A DNA stretch of 64,000 nucleotides from Rhabdophis nuchalis (Eukaryota; Chordata; Lepidosauria; Squamata; Natricidae): positions 40,389,605 through 40,453,604 of the forward strand of contig CM077643.1 of assembly GCA_039707465.1 (NCBI GenBank). Reading direction: 5' to 3'. The notes beneath the pieces are model-generated. The model worked only from the letters and a program-made list of their open reading frames with translations, ran no database searches and was not told where the DNA came from. How positions within the stretch are numbered: position 1 is the stretch's first letter; each line of letters opens with the position of its first letter. This document shows, in pieces, positions 45,570 through 55,806 of the stretch. The position numbers and the translations under genes were made by a program.

Positions 45570-45660
45570 TTCCAAAAAAATCCTGAGAAAGTCCAGTTGC
45601 CTCTTGAAAAAAGCATCTTTGGGACAACCATGACCTGGATGACTGAGAATCTCCATAGAC

Positions 45661-46054
45661 AACTAAAGCAAATCTAATTTAACAAGGAAAAAAAGTCTGT
45701 ATCATCATGGGAACTATACAGGAACATCACCCTTAAAGTGTGAAGTGCAGAAAAAAAATCAGGACTATGCATTAAGTTCCAGGTAAGATGATTTATTGCC
45801 CAAGCCTATGCAAAAGAAAAAATGGTAAAGCACTTTGAAGAATAAGGGAAAACTGCATCAATTTTGCAAATATAAATCTTGCCTCACCATCTTTTTAGTT
45901 TTTGAGAGTATTTGACTTATAAAATGAGATAGCGTTGTCAATGTTACATACATGAATTTTCAAAAAGCCTTTTATAAAATTCTTTATCAAAGGCTCTTGA
46001 GTAGTTATGAGGTAAAAGAGCCTGTTCTTTGATGCCAATTAGTATACTGGTTAA
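45661..46054. other. Unannotated stretch
   Basis: No gene or repeat recognised. Confidence 0.5.
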
Positions 46055-46250
46055 TTATGTAGGTAGTCCTTGAGTTACTACTATTCCTTCAAGAACTATT
46101 TGAAATTACAGTGGTGCTGAATGAAGGGACTTGTGACCACTGCCCAAGGTTAGGCTACTGCAGTGCTCTTAGGGTCACATGAACAAAATTCAATGGGTGG
46201 AATTAAAAACAACTGTAGGGACACTGCAGTATCTGCCATGCCTTTCTCCC
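46055..46250. repeat. Dispersed repeat, possible DNA-transposon end
   Basis: The run aggtagtccttgagttacta then gaagggacttgtgaccac belongs to a dispersed family also seen at 50284-50745 and in traces at 63590-63660. No terminal duplication was found. Confidence 0.45.
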
Positions 46251-46334
46251 CACTTCTGTCAACACTGTAATATTCTTTTAATCCTTTTTTTTCTTTTAAG
46301 AATCTTGTAATCCCTTACATCGGGGTGGAGTCAG

Positions 46335-46392
46335 GGTAACTGAAAGGAGCTTGAGCGGTCTGTTCCAGCAAGGCTGTTCTTATGTTCTTATG
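46335..46392 (+). mobile_element. CR1/L3-like LINE 3' tail
   Basis: The run ggtctgttccagcaaggctg then TTCTTATG repeated, matching 12645-12690. Confidence 0.6.
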
Positions 46393-47344
46393 TTTACTGG
46401 CCAGATGCCCTTCCTGATGCCTATATGGAGTTTGCAGCAGACAATTGCTCATTGTGCCTAGAGAGAGAATTATCTGCCACTACTTACCAGCTTCCTGGTT
46501 ATGAAGTAAGAGCTCCACCTCTAGGCCACCACAGCAGTCCCTGTAATATTCTTGTAATATTCGTATTGTAATACTCAAGTAATAAATGCTCTTTGGCAAA
46601 ACTGGTAAACCATGTTTGAAAATATAAGTCACTCAGAATCATAGCAGGAGATACATTAATAATAAGGACAATAATATAATATTATAATCGCTTCTGCTTT
46701 ACTGCCATAAAATGGCTTCTACTGTACAGCACAGTGGAGTTGCCATGGTAATGGCTTTACAGTACTCCACAGTACTCTGGTAAGGGGCAAAATCCAACAT
46801 TAGAAATTACGTTTGGTCCAGGCATTCCCCCCCCCCCTATAAATAAATACTTGGGCAATGTTGTGTTATCAGCTAGTAAGTGGATAAAAATGCCAAGCCC
46901 AGTCTAAACAATTGGCTACCTGTGCCATATAACAATATGGTTATGATTAAGGTAGAAAGTGTAAAGAAGCAGGAAAATTCCATATGCTATGGATTAAACC
47001 ACATTATCTGATAAAATGCAAAAGGTAGGCTGTCTCTGATATGGTCCCCAGTCTGACTTTATTTAATTGACATCTCAGAACCTGCCTTTTTTCCAGTCTT
47101 TATGGTAAATTGTGAGTTGACTGCTGTATCAGAGTCTGATTTTTTTTAATGGCTGGATGATGATGATGATGATGATGATGATTGGTTGATATTAGATCAT
47201 TTTAAATTGCTCAGAGTCATGATGAAGTTGAATGGACGGTATAGTTAATACATAAATAATGAAAACAGTCTATAAATCATGTATGGCATTTGGAAAGTCA
47301 ATACAGAGAGTTTTTTCTCCTTTTCCCCAAACACCAGGAATCGT
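46393..47344. other. Unannotated stretch with GAT run
   Basis: No gene recognised. Contains a poly-C run (46827-46837) and a short GAT microsatellite (47156-47181). Confidence 0.5.
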
Positions 47345-47550
47345 TAAATGAAACTGATTGGAAGAAGATTTAGAACCAGGGAAGAAAAGCACTACTTCTT
47401 CACACTGCACAAAATTAAACAATGGAATTCTGTTATTGCAAGATGTGATCACTGACGTAAGTTTGAATGGCTTCAAAAGGCAATTAGATAAATTCATGGA
47501 AAACAGGTCTACCGAGAGCTTGTTACCTGTCTGGCTCCCATGTTAAATTG
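47345..47550 (+). pseudogene. CR1/L3-like LINE fragment
   Basis: Degraded frames include KHYFFTLHKIKQWNS-like and SLNGFKRQLDKFMEN residues, a non-LTR polymerase C-terminal pattern distinct from the CR1 and L2 copies here. Frameshifts and stops are present. Confidence 0.5.
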
Positions 47551-47754
47551 TATCCTTATTTTGGCTGAGTGCTTGCAGAATTTTAAGACTAGGTCACATC
47601 AACAAGTCAAAAACACAAATTGCTTGTTTCCTTCTACATTGAAACTGGCACTCTTACAGTACGCACTAGGAGTCTAGTAGGTATATCAGAGTAACAAGGA
47701 TGCCCAGCTAAAGAAAAAACATGCTCCCTGTGGTAACTCATTCCAAATTCTTGT

Positions 47755-48604
47755 ATAACTTGTCTGGTTTGGTGCAGCAACTAAACAGGACAGACACAGA
47801 CTTCAATGGATAATTAGAACTGGGGGAAACACGCCAAACAATTGCAACCAGCCTGCCTTCCACTGAGGACCTGTATACTGCATGAGCCAGAAAGTGGGCT
47901 GAGAAAATATCTCCCGACCCCTCACATCCTGGACATAAACTGTTTCATTTCTCCGCTCAGGATAGCAGTGTTTCAATATCTCAGGGGTTGCCACAAAGAA
48001 GAGGGAGTCAAGCTATTCACCAAGGCACCTGAGGGTAGAACAAGAAGCAATGAGTGGAAACTAATCAAGGAGAGAAGCAACTGAGAACTGAGGAGAAATT
48101 TCCTGACAGAACAATTAATCAGTGGAACAACTTGCCTCCAGAAGTTGTGAATGCCCCAACACTGGAAGTCTTTAAGAAGATGTTAGATAGCCATTTGTCT
48201 GAAATGGTACAGGGCTCCTGCCTAGGCGGGGGGTTGGACTAGAAGACCTCCAAGGTCCCTTCCAACTCTGCTATTGTATGTGTGCTTTTGGGGAAAAGGT
48301 TGTCTCTATAGGGAATTGCACACCAAAGAATTAGGCACAAATACAGTTTTTACCCCATGCTATCACTTTGCTAAACACATAATTTCCACAGCACTGTCTT
48401 ATGCCTAATGTAACCATGTAGGAGGACTAGATTACGATTCTCCTTCTTGTCTACTCCTTCTCATCTACTTTTATTACCTATTCCTATTGGTATCTTACAA
48501 CTATCACTTTGTTGCTTGTATGTACACTGAGATCTTATGCACTGGAGACAAATTCCTTGTGTGCCCAATCACACTTGATCAATAAAGAATATTTTAGTCT
48601 AGAT
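47755..48604 (+). pseudogene. Unassigned LINE, C-terminus and 3' UTR, interrupted by CR1
   Basis: The first part (47755-47961) matches the minus-strand LINE at 60302-60992 (tgtctggtttggtgcagcaa, then gacctgtatactgcatgagc). A CR1 interrupts it, and it resumes at about 48279 with ccccatgctatcactttgct. It ends in the UTR ttgtgtgcccaatcacactt then gatcaataaagaat, where a hAT element inserted. Confidence 0.7.
47962..48278 (+). pseudogene. CR1 LINE inserted in another LINE
   Basis: Starts at [19 protein letters not shown] and continues to INQWNNLPPEVVNAPTLEVF, with a frame break near 48085. It ends in the CR1 3' block and TATTG. Host LINE sequence lies on both sides. Confidence 0.88.
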
Positions 48605-49966
48605 CAGGGGTCCCCAACCCCCGGGCCGCGGACTGGTGCCGGTCCGTGGCTGGGTAGGAGCCGGGCCATAGGGCCGGAGAGAGGAGGAGGGAGGAGGGGG
48701 CAGCCCCCTGGGCAGAGCGCGCGGGAGAGCACAGGCGGGGCTTTTCGCGCGGTTGGGGTGCGCCTCTTCCTCCACCTTTGTCGACGGTGGGACTCCTGCA
48801 CGCCGCAGCAACAGCCCTCCCTACCGCCCGCGGATTCCCTTCCTCCCTGCCCCCCCAGAGCTTCCCCAACCGGCATGCCACCCACTCGTCTTCTTCCAGG
48901 GGCTGCGGAGGTTCCTCCCCCCCACCCCCACCCCACGGAGCCTTCTCAGCTCCTGGAAGGAGCCTGACCGAGCGCATGAGGGACCAAGTGCGGCAGCAGC
49001 CATCCAGGCGGGGCAGGCTAAGGCTAGTGAGTGAGTCGAGCTGGGCTGAGGAGACTCCGCGGTGGGGGGACGGGACGCGACGGGACGACGACAGACCGAC
49101 AGAGAGAGGCATGGACACAGAGAGACAGGGTGGGAGGGAATCAGAGAGTGACACACACACACACACACACACAGAGGGAGGGAGGGAGAGAAAGATAGAC
49201 AGAGGCACAGAATGAGTGATTAAGTGCCTGAATGCGAGACAGACAGACACACACACACACACAGAGTGACAGAGATGGGCGGACGAAGGAGAGAGAGACA
49301 GAAACAAAAAGAGAAAAAGAGAAAGAAAAAAAGTGGGAGGGAGAGAGAAAGTAAGAGAGAAAGAAAGACAGACAGAGAAAAAGAAAGAAAGAGACAAAGG
49401 AAAGAAAGAGAAAAAGAAAGAGAGAAAGAGAGGGAAAGAAAAAAGAGACAGAAAGAGAAAGAAAGAGAAAGAAAGAGAGGGAGAGAGAAAGAGGGAAAGA
49501 GAAAGAGAGAAAGAGAAAGAAATAAAGAGAGAGAGAAAGAGGGAAAGAAAGAAAAAATGAGAGAGAAAGAAAGAGAGAGAAAGAGGGAGAGAAAGAGAGA
49601 AAGAGAGAAAGAGAAAGAAATAAAGAGAGAGAAAAAGAAAGAAATAAAGAGAGAGAAAGAGAAAGAAAGAGGGAAGGAAAGAAAGAGACAGAGAAAGAAA
49701 GAGAGAGAGAGAAAGAGAAAGAAAGAAAGAAACACAGAAGGAAAGAAAGAAAGGGGAAAAAAAGAGAGAGAGAGAGAGAGAGAACTTATGACCACAATTG
49801 AGCCCAAAAGTTTGGTTGCTAACCAAGACCATTGTTAAGTGAGTTTCACATTTTCCAAATTGGCCACGCCCACCCAATCACATGACTGCTGAGCCACTCA
49901 GCCGGTCCACAGAGTTTTCTTTAAAATGAAACCGGTCCCTGGTGCAAAAAAGGTTGGGGACCCCTG
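48605..49966. mobile_element. Large non-autonomous hAT element (1.36 kb)
   Basis: Ends CAGGGGTCCCCAACC and ggttggggacccctg, flanked by a perfect 8-bp duplication, GTCTAGAT (48597-48604 and 49967-49974). The left part (48620-49100) is GC-rich, the middle (49105-49790) is a GA-rich purine tract, and the right part carries other repeat sequence. No transposase frame is present. The long arginine/glutamate and serine/phenylalanine frames are purine-tract artefacts. The element at 52478 shares its ends in inverted order. Confidence 0.93.
49105..49790 (+). repeat. Long GA-rich purine tract
   Basis: About 690 bases, almost entirely G and A on the plus strand, mixing CA, GA and GAAA units. It lies inside the hAT element. 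Confidence 0.95.
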
Positions 49967-49974
49967 GTCTAGAT

Positions 49975-50283
49975 CATTTATAGTATGGTATAGGCATGAT
50001 ATTAAAAGGATCTAAGGGTGAACTAAGCTTGGGCAAACATCTTCAATTATTCCCATTTGCATGATTTGTTGGTGGATCTTGATAAAACAATGGTAGATGT
50101 AGTAAAAGAATATCTGGATAAGGTTGCTAGAGTCATGACCCCTTCCTGAGCTTTGATCTTTACTCAAAGTAGCAGGTATCCTCAGTGATTCCCCTTTGAA
50201 AATGAATGGCAGATCTTGTACTTCCAATACACTTCTGAAGACATAGTGGGAGTTATCTAATAGCAGGATAATTTGTTTGCTGC
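49975..50283. other. Unannotated stretch
   Basis: No gene or repeat recognised. Confidence 0.5.
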
Positions 50284-50453
50284 TTCCTTGACTTACAACC
50301 AATCATTCAGCAAGTTATGATAGACACCACTCTCCCAAAAAAAAGGTACTTACAACCTGGTTGCATGACTGCATTTTGGACTCTTGCTAAGTGGCCTGCA
50401 CTTATAGCCATTTGTAGCATCCCACAATCACATACCCTCAATGTATGATGATT

Positions 50454-50495
<42 letters not shown>

Positions 50496-50745
50496 GAGCA
50501 CAATGTATGATGATTTTGTGAGAAAAAGGCATTTACTTCCAGCTTTTGGCAAAAAATACTCTCTAGCAAACAATGGACTCACTTAATGATTATGGTATTT
50601 GCTTAGCAACCACGTTAATTCACTTCATGACCAGCACAACAAGCATCATAAAAATTGAATCCTTCGTATGATGATCCACTTTACGCTTATCATGATTTAC
50701 AACCATAATGGACAGGCTCCATTATGGTCATAAGTTGAGAATTAT
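50284..50745. repeat. Dispersed repeat with inverted ends
   Basis: The outer parts cttgacttacaaccaatcat and ttatggtcataagttgag are roughly inverted, as in a DNA transposon. An internal phrase, aatgtatgatgatttt, occurs twice (about 50438 and 50501). No duplication was found at the boundaries. Confidence 0.5.
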
Positions 50746-50811
50746 GTTGTATATCTTCAGTGCACCATTTATTGACACAGACAAGCATTTAGTGCATCCT
50801 ATCCTCCCTCC

Positions 50812-51083
50812 AAGGTGGTATTCAGTATTCAGAAATTTTGAGTAGTTCGGAGAACCAGCAAAGAAGCTGGCCACATCCCCGTTGCCTCCCAGCTGATCTT
50901 TTGTTCACCTGAACAGGAGAACGGAGCTGGAAAGCAGGTTAGAGGGGTGGAGAGGGAATGGGGATTTTGCAGTATCCTTCCCCTGTCATGCCCACAAAGC
51001 CACGCCCACAAAGCCATGCCATGCCCACAAGAACCCCACCCACAGAACCAGTACTAAAAAAAATGTGAATCCCACCACTGCAC
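50812..51083. mobile_element. Degraded hAT-type element
   Basis: Right end gtgaatcccaccactg. The left end aggtggtattcagtattcag is a diverged complement. The internal blocks tgcccacaaagccacgccca are repeated. The target duplication is not preserved. Confidence 0.55.
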
Positions 51084-51137
51084 TCTTTTCTCATTCATCC
51101 CAAGATATTCTAATCCCCACAGACCTCTTCCCAATAG

Positions 51138-51233
51138 TACAATACAATACAATACAATACAATACAATACAATACAATACAATACAATACAATACAATAC
51201 AATACAATACAATACAATACAATACAATACAAT
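51138..51233 (+). repeat. AATAC pentanucleotide array
   Basis: A perfect run of about nineteen AATAC units joined directly to the CR1 3' end at 51234, so it is the expanded CR1 tail read on the opposite strand (GTATT). Confidence 0.97.
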
Positions 51234-51592
51234 AGCAGAGTTGGAAGGGACCTTGTAGGTCTTCTAGTCCAACCCCCTGCGTGGGCAGGAACCTTATACC
51301 ATTTCAGACAAATGGCTATCTAACATCTTTTTAAAGACTTCCAGGGTTGGGGCATTCACAACTTCTGGAGGCAAGCTGTTCCAGAGGTAAATTGTTCTAA
51401 CTGTCAGGAAATTTCTCCTTAGTTCTAAGTTGCTTCTCTCCTTGATTAGTTTCCACCCATTGCTTCTTGTCCTGCCCCCAGGTGCCTTGGAGAATAGTTT
51501 GACTCCCTCTTCTTTGTGGCACCCTCTGAGATATTGGAACACTGCTATCATGTCTCCCCTGGTCCTTCTCTTCATCAAACTAGACATAGTGC
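51234..51592 (-). pseudogene. CR1 LINE ORF2 C-terminus and 3' end
   Basis: One open frame of 97 residues, MSSLMKRRTRGDMIAVFQYL through TIYLWNSLPPEVVNAPTLEV to HLSEMV. It is the least damaged CR1 C-terminus in the window, but it lacks all catalytic regions. It is 5'-truncated at about 51592. Confidence 0.92.
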
Positions 51593-52174
51593 CTCAAGCA
51601 ATGAAATCCAGGGATCATGGATAAAGGCAAAATTTAGGACTTCAAGCTATTTTAATCTCAAAATGAAATCACTAACCAAATCTTTGATTATAAGGCTCTT
51701 TTTGCTTGCTTGAGAAAAGTAGCCTTATAAATATGTAAGAAAATGCACAGTGGCAGATAGGGTTCATTGGAGGATTCTTGGAAAGCTATCATTCTAGGCT
51801 CAGAGCGGTACTGAGGTATGTGTGGCCTTGACTTTATCTTCTGGAAGAGAGGTGAGAGACCACCACTCCATATTAGTCATGAGGCATTAGTCAGCTCCTT
51901 GCAGTTACTTAAACTGAAAATAGTATATTAAAATATTTTAAGGCATCTTAAACTCCAGGTGCTTGACTGTTTCCTGCTTCGGGCTGCATTCGGTATAATT
52001 TTTTTTAATCCTTACTGCTATTGCACATGACTTGCTAGTATTCGCCTGAGTGTCTTATTGACAGTGTAACACAGCATGTGTTTAGAGATTTAAGCTTAGT
52101 AAATAAATGAGCCTCTTGGCTGAAGAGTTGTACTGTTTTCTTGTATAAAAGTTTTCCTCTTGAAAATGGCTTAA
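51593..52174. other. Unannotated stretch
   Basis: No gene or repeat recognised. Confidence 0.5.
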
Positions 52175-52182
52175 ACCTAGTA

Positions 52183-52288
52183 CAGGGGTCTGCAAAGTCG
52201 GCTCTTTTAAGACTGGTGGACTTCAACTCCCAGAACTCTGGGAGTTGAAGTCCACCAGTCTTAAAAGAGCCGACTTTGCAGACCCCTG
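52183..52288. mobile_element. Palindromic hAT MITE (106 bp)
   Basis: A near-perfect hairpin with ends CAGGGGTCTGCAAAGTCGG and the complement, flanked by ACCTAGTA at 52175-52182 and 52289-52296. The first 35 bases are identical to those at 63966-64000. Confidence 0.94.
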
Positions 52289-52477
52289 ACCTAGTATAAC
52301 AACAAGGCCTACCTGGGAAGTAATTGAACCTAAAAAGAGCAGTCTTTTTTATTTAATAATTCTTCAGATTCCTGATTCCAACAAATAAGCTAAAAATCAG
52401 AACTCCTACAAGAGGAGGTGTTTACAAGTGAACATTTTTAAATCATTTTTTTCATTCCTCAAGCCATCTCTCTAAGG

Positions 52478-52918
52478 CAGGGGTCCCCAACCTTTTTGGC
52501 ACCAGGGACTGGTTTCATGTAAAAAAAATCCTGTGGACCGGTGGGAGCCTACAGCGGGTGAGTTGAGTCAGGTGGGCCATGCGCACGTTCGGCTCATGGG
52601 AACGTGACCCGGGGAGGACGCCTTGCATGCAACCAGGTGGGAAAGCTGCCAGGGGGGCAGGGAAGGACGGGCTGCATCCCGGGCAGGAGGGCCTGGCAGC
52701 CCCTTCCCCCCCACAGGGCCGGGTGGTGCCCTGAACCCCCCCCCCCAATGCAGGCTGTTGCCCCCGTCCTGTCCCCGGGGAGTGCCCCGTCCAGCCGCCA
52801 GGATAGCGGAGTGTTTGCTACACTTTCCTAAGAGTTGCACTACTCTCTCCACCGCTCACTCCAGCCCTGTTACTATCAAGCCACGGACCGGCACCGGTCC
52901 GGGGGTTGGGGACCCCTG
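52478..52918. mobile_element. Non-autonomous hAT element (441 bp)
   Basis: Ends CAGGGGTCCCCAACC and ggttggggacccctg. Flanks CTCTAAGG (52470-52477) and CTCTAATG (52919-52926) differ at one position, consistent with an aged 8-bp duplication. The end sequences match 48605-49966 in inverted order, but the interior is much shorter and lacks the purine tract. Confidence 0.9.
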
Positions 52919-52926
52919 CTCTAATG

Positions 52927-53125
52927 GATGTCAAACTCAAGGCCCATGGGCTGAGTCCAGCCTGTGGGGTGCTTAGATCTGGCCCGCAATGACCACCCTG
53001 GAAACAGCAAAGAACCAGCCTGCAGGGCCTCTGCCAGCAAAAACAGTGCTCAGGAGAGCTGTGTGAGTCCATCCTAAGCTCCATTTTGACTGGCAGAGTG
53101 CTAGCAAAATAAACTACTAGCAAAA
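52927..53125. mobile_element. hAT-type fragment (MER-like)
   Basis: The start gatgtcaaactcaaggccca and the phrase gatctggcccgcaatgacc resemble the gtgtcaaactc family of 33546. It lacks a right terminal repeat. Confidence 0.55.
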
Positions 53126-53138
53126 GTGGCATTTGATC

Positions 53139-53376
53139 CAGAGGTGTGTTCCTACCAGTTCAGACCAATTCGGCTGAACCAGTAGTGGTTTGGTGGCCTG
53201 GGTCGCTGGAACCCACAGCGACCAAGGTTTGCCATGCCTCTGAACTAGTTCTCCGGTCGACGCAGCAAGTTTTCCCCCCCTTTTTAAATGTTCTGCGCAT
53301 GTGCAGATCTATTTTCAGGCAACTGCGTATGCACGCAGACCGAACTAACAGTAATGCCGACAGCAACCCACCCCTG
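53139..53376. mobile_element. Non-autonomous hAT element (238 bp)
   Basis: Ends cagaggtgtgttcctaccag and cagcaacccacccctg. A perfect 8-bp duplication, ATTTGATC, lies at 53131-53138 and 53377-53384. Same family as 38423. Confidence 0.92.
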
Positions 53377-53384
53377 ATTTGATC

Positions 53385-53740
53385 ACAAGGCAAAGAGGCA
53401 TCGAGAAATGTTTCCCCTTTTGCATTTGAGCATCCAAGAAGAAACAGGAAAGGAGAAGGGGAAAGAGGAAAGACAAAGAAAAAGAAGGGAAGATGGAATT
53501 TCCACCCCCCAAGATGGTGGTGCGCTTAGACACTGTGGCTTTGAGCTCCTGGTATCACAGTAGAGTTAGGCAAAAAAACTAGTCTATACCAGCAGGGAGT
53601 TAGTAAAGATTGGATCTTCTAGTCAACTAGACATTACCAGCAACTTCCAGCAGTCTCACATAGTAAGACTGCCAGGCTCTCCATGGATCGTTGTTGGGCC
53701 TAGGAGGCAGCAAAGAGAGCAGAGGCAGGGATGCAGAGCT
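53385..53740. other. Unannotated stretch
   Basis: No gene or repeat recognised. Confidence 0.5.
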
Positions 53741-54215
53741 GGTTTGCTAGTTCAGTTACAGAAGCAGCCTCACAGACCAGCATTACCAAGCATTTTTCTA
53801 ACCAACTCTAGATCTTTTGTCCACAAAACTGATGAACTGGAGCTATGGATGGCAGCGAATAAGCTCATTTGTGACTGTTGTGTGATGATTATCACAGAGA
53901 CCTGGCTTCATCCACTTGTACCAGATGCATCAGGGGAGCTAACTACAGCTGCGGACAGGAAGGCACTACAGAGAGTGATCAATTCGGCACAAGAAACCAT
54001 TGGTTGCCCTCTGACACCACTGAATGACATCGTCAGGTCTTGCTGCTTTAGCAGAGTAAGGAAGATACTCAGAGATGATTCACACCCTGGTCAGTGTCTC
54101 TTCGCACTTCTACCATCAGGCAGAAGTCATCAAAGTATAGCCAGCTGAACAAACAGGTTTAAAGATAGTTTCTATCCTTGGGCTGTGAGACTTTTAAATG
54201 CAACCACAATCACTT
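53741..54215 (+). pseudogene. Unassigned LINE with endonuclease joined to polymerase C-terminus
   Basis: One frame of 134 residues. The N-terminal part has LPSIFLTNSRSFVHKTDELE and CCVMIITETWLHPLVPDAS, which look like the start of an APE-type endonuclease (ETWL motif). It then jumps to TAADRKALQRVINSAQETIG and SHPGQCLFALLPSGRSH, the C-terminal region after a reverse transcriptase, as at 62660-63130. The junction lies near 53930-53945. Most of the protein, including every polymerase catalytic motif, is missing. A stop at 54146 precedes the last conserved residues. Confidence 0.75.
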
Positions 54216-54221
54216 AAGAGA

Positions 54222-54325
54222 GCAAGGAAGGAAAAAGAAGGAAAGAGGGGAAGGAAGAAGAAAGGGAAATGAAGAGGGAAGAGAAAAGGGGGGGAGGGAA
54301 GGAAGGAAAGAGGGAGGGAGGGGGA
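54222..54325 (+). repeat. GA-rich purine tract
   Basis: GGAAG/GAGG-type mixed repeats of about 100 bases. Confidence 0.9.
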
Positions 54326-54333
54326 GTCCCCAG

Positions 54334-54539
54334 CAGATGTGGGTTGCTCCGGTTTGGCATGACCAGTGTATATGCAGCAAACCTGGTCCAGTGATGAGTT
54401 GCCAATTTTTTTACTACCTGTTCAAGCATGCAATGCTTTTACGCATGCGCAGAAGCATCTGGGTGGGTGGGCAGAGCCTCCCGCCACCACTACTATCGGT
54501 TCACCCAATTCAGGGTGAACCGGCAGCAACCCACCTCTG
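54334..54539. mobile_element. Non-autonomous hAT-type element (206 bp)
   Basis: Ends cagatgtgggttgctccggt and gcagcaacccacctctg pair with 53139 and 38423. The outside 8-mers do not match, so the target duplication is lost or one boundary was moved. Confidence 0.7.
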
Positions 54540-54935
54540 GCCTGGTCCTCAGCCGCTCCTGGGTCACCACCGGTGTCCCCTGGCACAAGTGATGTTGAGC
54601 TGCCCATGCCTACCCAGCTCCCCAAGGTCAAACATAACCCTGATGCAGTCCTCAATGAAATTGAGTTTGACACTGATCTATCTCTTCATTCAATTTCTCC
54701 AGCCATCCACTTGTACATGATTATGGGTACTTACAAGTGTTGAAACAACAGAATAAGACTTTAAAACAACATGAAGGTGGTCATGCTGGGAAGGGACACT
54801 CAACAATTAATTACACTCATATTCAGAAGTGGTTTCATTCAACATCCAGTACCTTGAAAAGCCAGGGTTTTCAGGGCTCTTTAGAAGGCTGGCAAAGTCA
54901 GGGCTATAAAATAGTCTTGGGTAATGCTGTGGCTT
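54540..54935. other. Unannotated stretch
   Basis: No gene or repeat recognised. Confidence 0.5.
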
Positions 54936-55270
54936 TTACATTTATTTATTACTATTTATATGGCTACTCCTCTCACCATGGTGACTCTGGGCAGCAAAGA
55001 AAGGTTACATGGAAACCACAATACAAAACCTTAGAAAATGCGAAGTTGTATAACTCAAAACAAAAGCAGCCGCCAAGAGTAAAAGCAAAATAATATAATA
55101 CCAACCTATCCAGGCTTTACTAACTGTATGGCCCCTCACCTGGGCAAAAAAGAAACAGTTTTTTAATGCTTTCTGGAAGGGCAGCAGGGTCTTGCCTTCC
55201 AGAAAGACGGTGAAGCACTCCAGAGGGCAGGTACCACAAAGAAAAACATGCCTCCTTTGTCCCAAAGATT
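54936..55270 (-). mobile_element. Old L2-like LINE 3' fragment
   Basis: Inverted tail and UTR (tttatttattactatttata then ctcaccatggtgactctggg), followed by the phrase gaaacagttttttaatgctt, which fits the reversed end of an L2-like ORF2. Diverged. Confidence 0.5.
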
Positions 55271-55295
55271 ATTACTTAAAGCATGCCAAACCTAT

Positions 55296-55480
55296 TTTAT
55301 TTATTTATTTAATTAATTTTGTGAAACATGTATGAGATAACAGCTATGTATAAACATGGACATGAACACAGGAAATGGGGGCAAATAAATGGGGGCAGTA
55401 GGACAGGGACAGTAGGCACGCTGGTGTGCTTATGCATGCCCCCTTTTACAGATCTCCAGCTAGACTGGAGGAAGGATTGA
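55296..55480 (-). mobile_element. Unassigned LINE 3' UTR fragment
   Basis: Inverted copy of the UTR at 41577 and 42600: tttatttatttaattaattt, caggaaatgggggcaaataa, then gtaggcacgctggtgtgct. Confidence 0.6.
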
Positions 55481-55798
55481 AAAGACTGGAGGCTTGGAGT
55501 CCTTGCAGGGAAGAAAGTGAGGTAGGATACACACACCTCTCCTCCTTCAAGAACTCCTGCAGCCTTTATCTGGCTGTTCCGAAGAGAATGTAGTCAGTCT
55601 GTTGAGACTCTTGTTAATAGGTAGGAAACAAGAAAGAAGCAACCCTGATCGACTCCCAGTGTTGTTCTGGTTCCTTGTGCCTGATACAGGCAGTTCCAGC
55701 TGGCAATAGATAATATCCCAAATATACAAGATATGCCATGTAGGGTTTTATAGATGACAACCAATATTTTTAATATCTGGGGAGAAAAAAAATCTACA
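55481..55798. other. Unannotated stretch
   Basis: No gene or repeat recognised. Confidence 0.5.
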
Positions 55799-55806
55799 TT
55801 CTAATG

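Larger units (their letters stand above)
44733..45660. mobile_element. Hairpin pair of Penelope-type terminal repeats with CR1 inside
   Basis: The left arm (44733-44801, resuming at 45372-45480) and the right arm (about 45480-45660) are inverted copies. Shared blocks are gaagcttctt, the hammerhead-like core and ggacaaccatgacctgga-type ends. The left arm is split by a CR1 at 44802-45371. The same structure as 14124-14380 shows that the paired inverted form is recurrent. Confidence 0.65.

Noticed and set aside
48620..49100. GC-rich CpG-island-like block that could be a promoter
   Set aside because: It lies wholly inside a hAT element bounded by a perfect 8-bp duplication, and no exon or splice-like structure follows.
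49220..49838. Long charged Arg/Glu/Lys frame (204 residues) and the opposite Ser/Phe/Leu frame
   Set aside because: Both come from the GA-rich tract. Composition explains the absence of stops.
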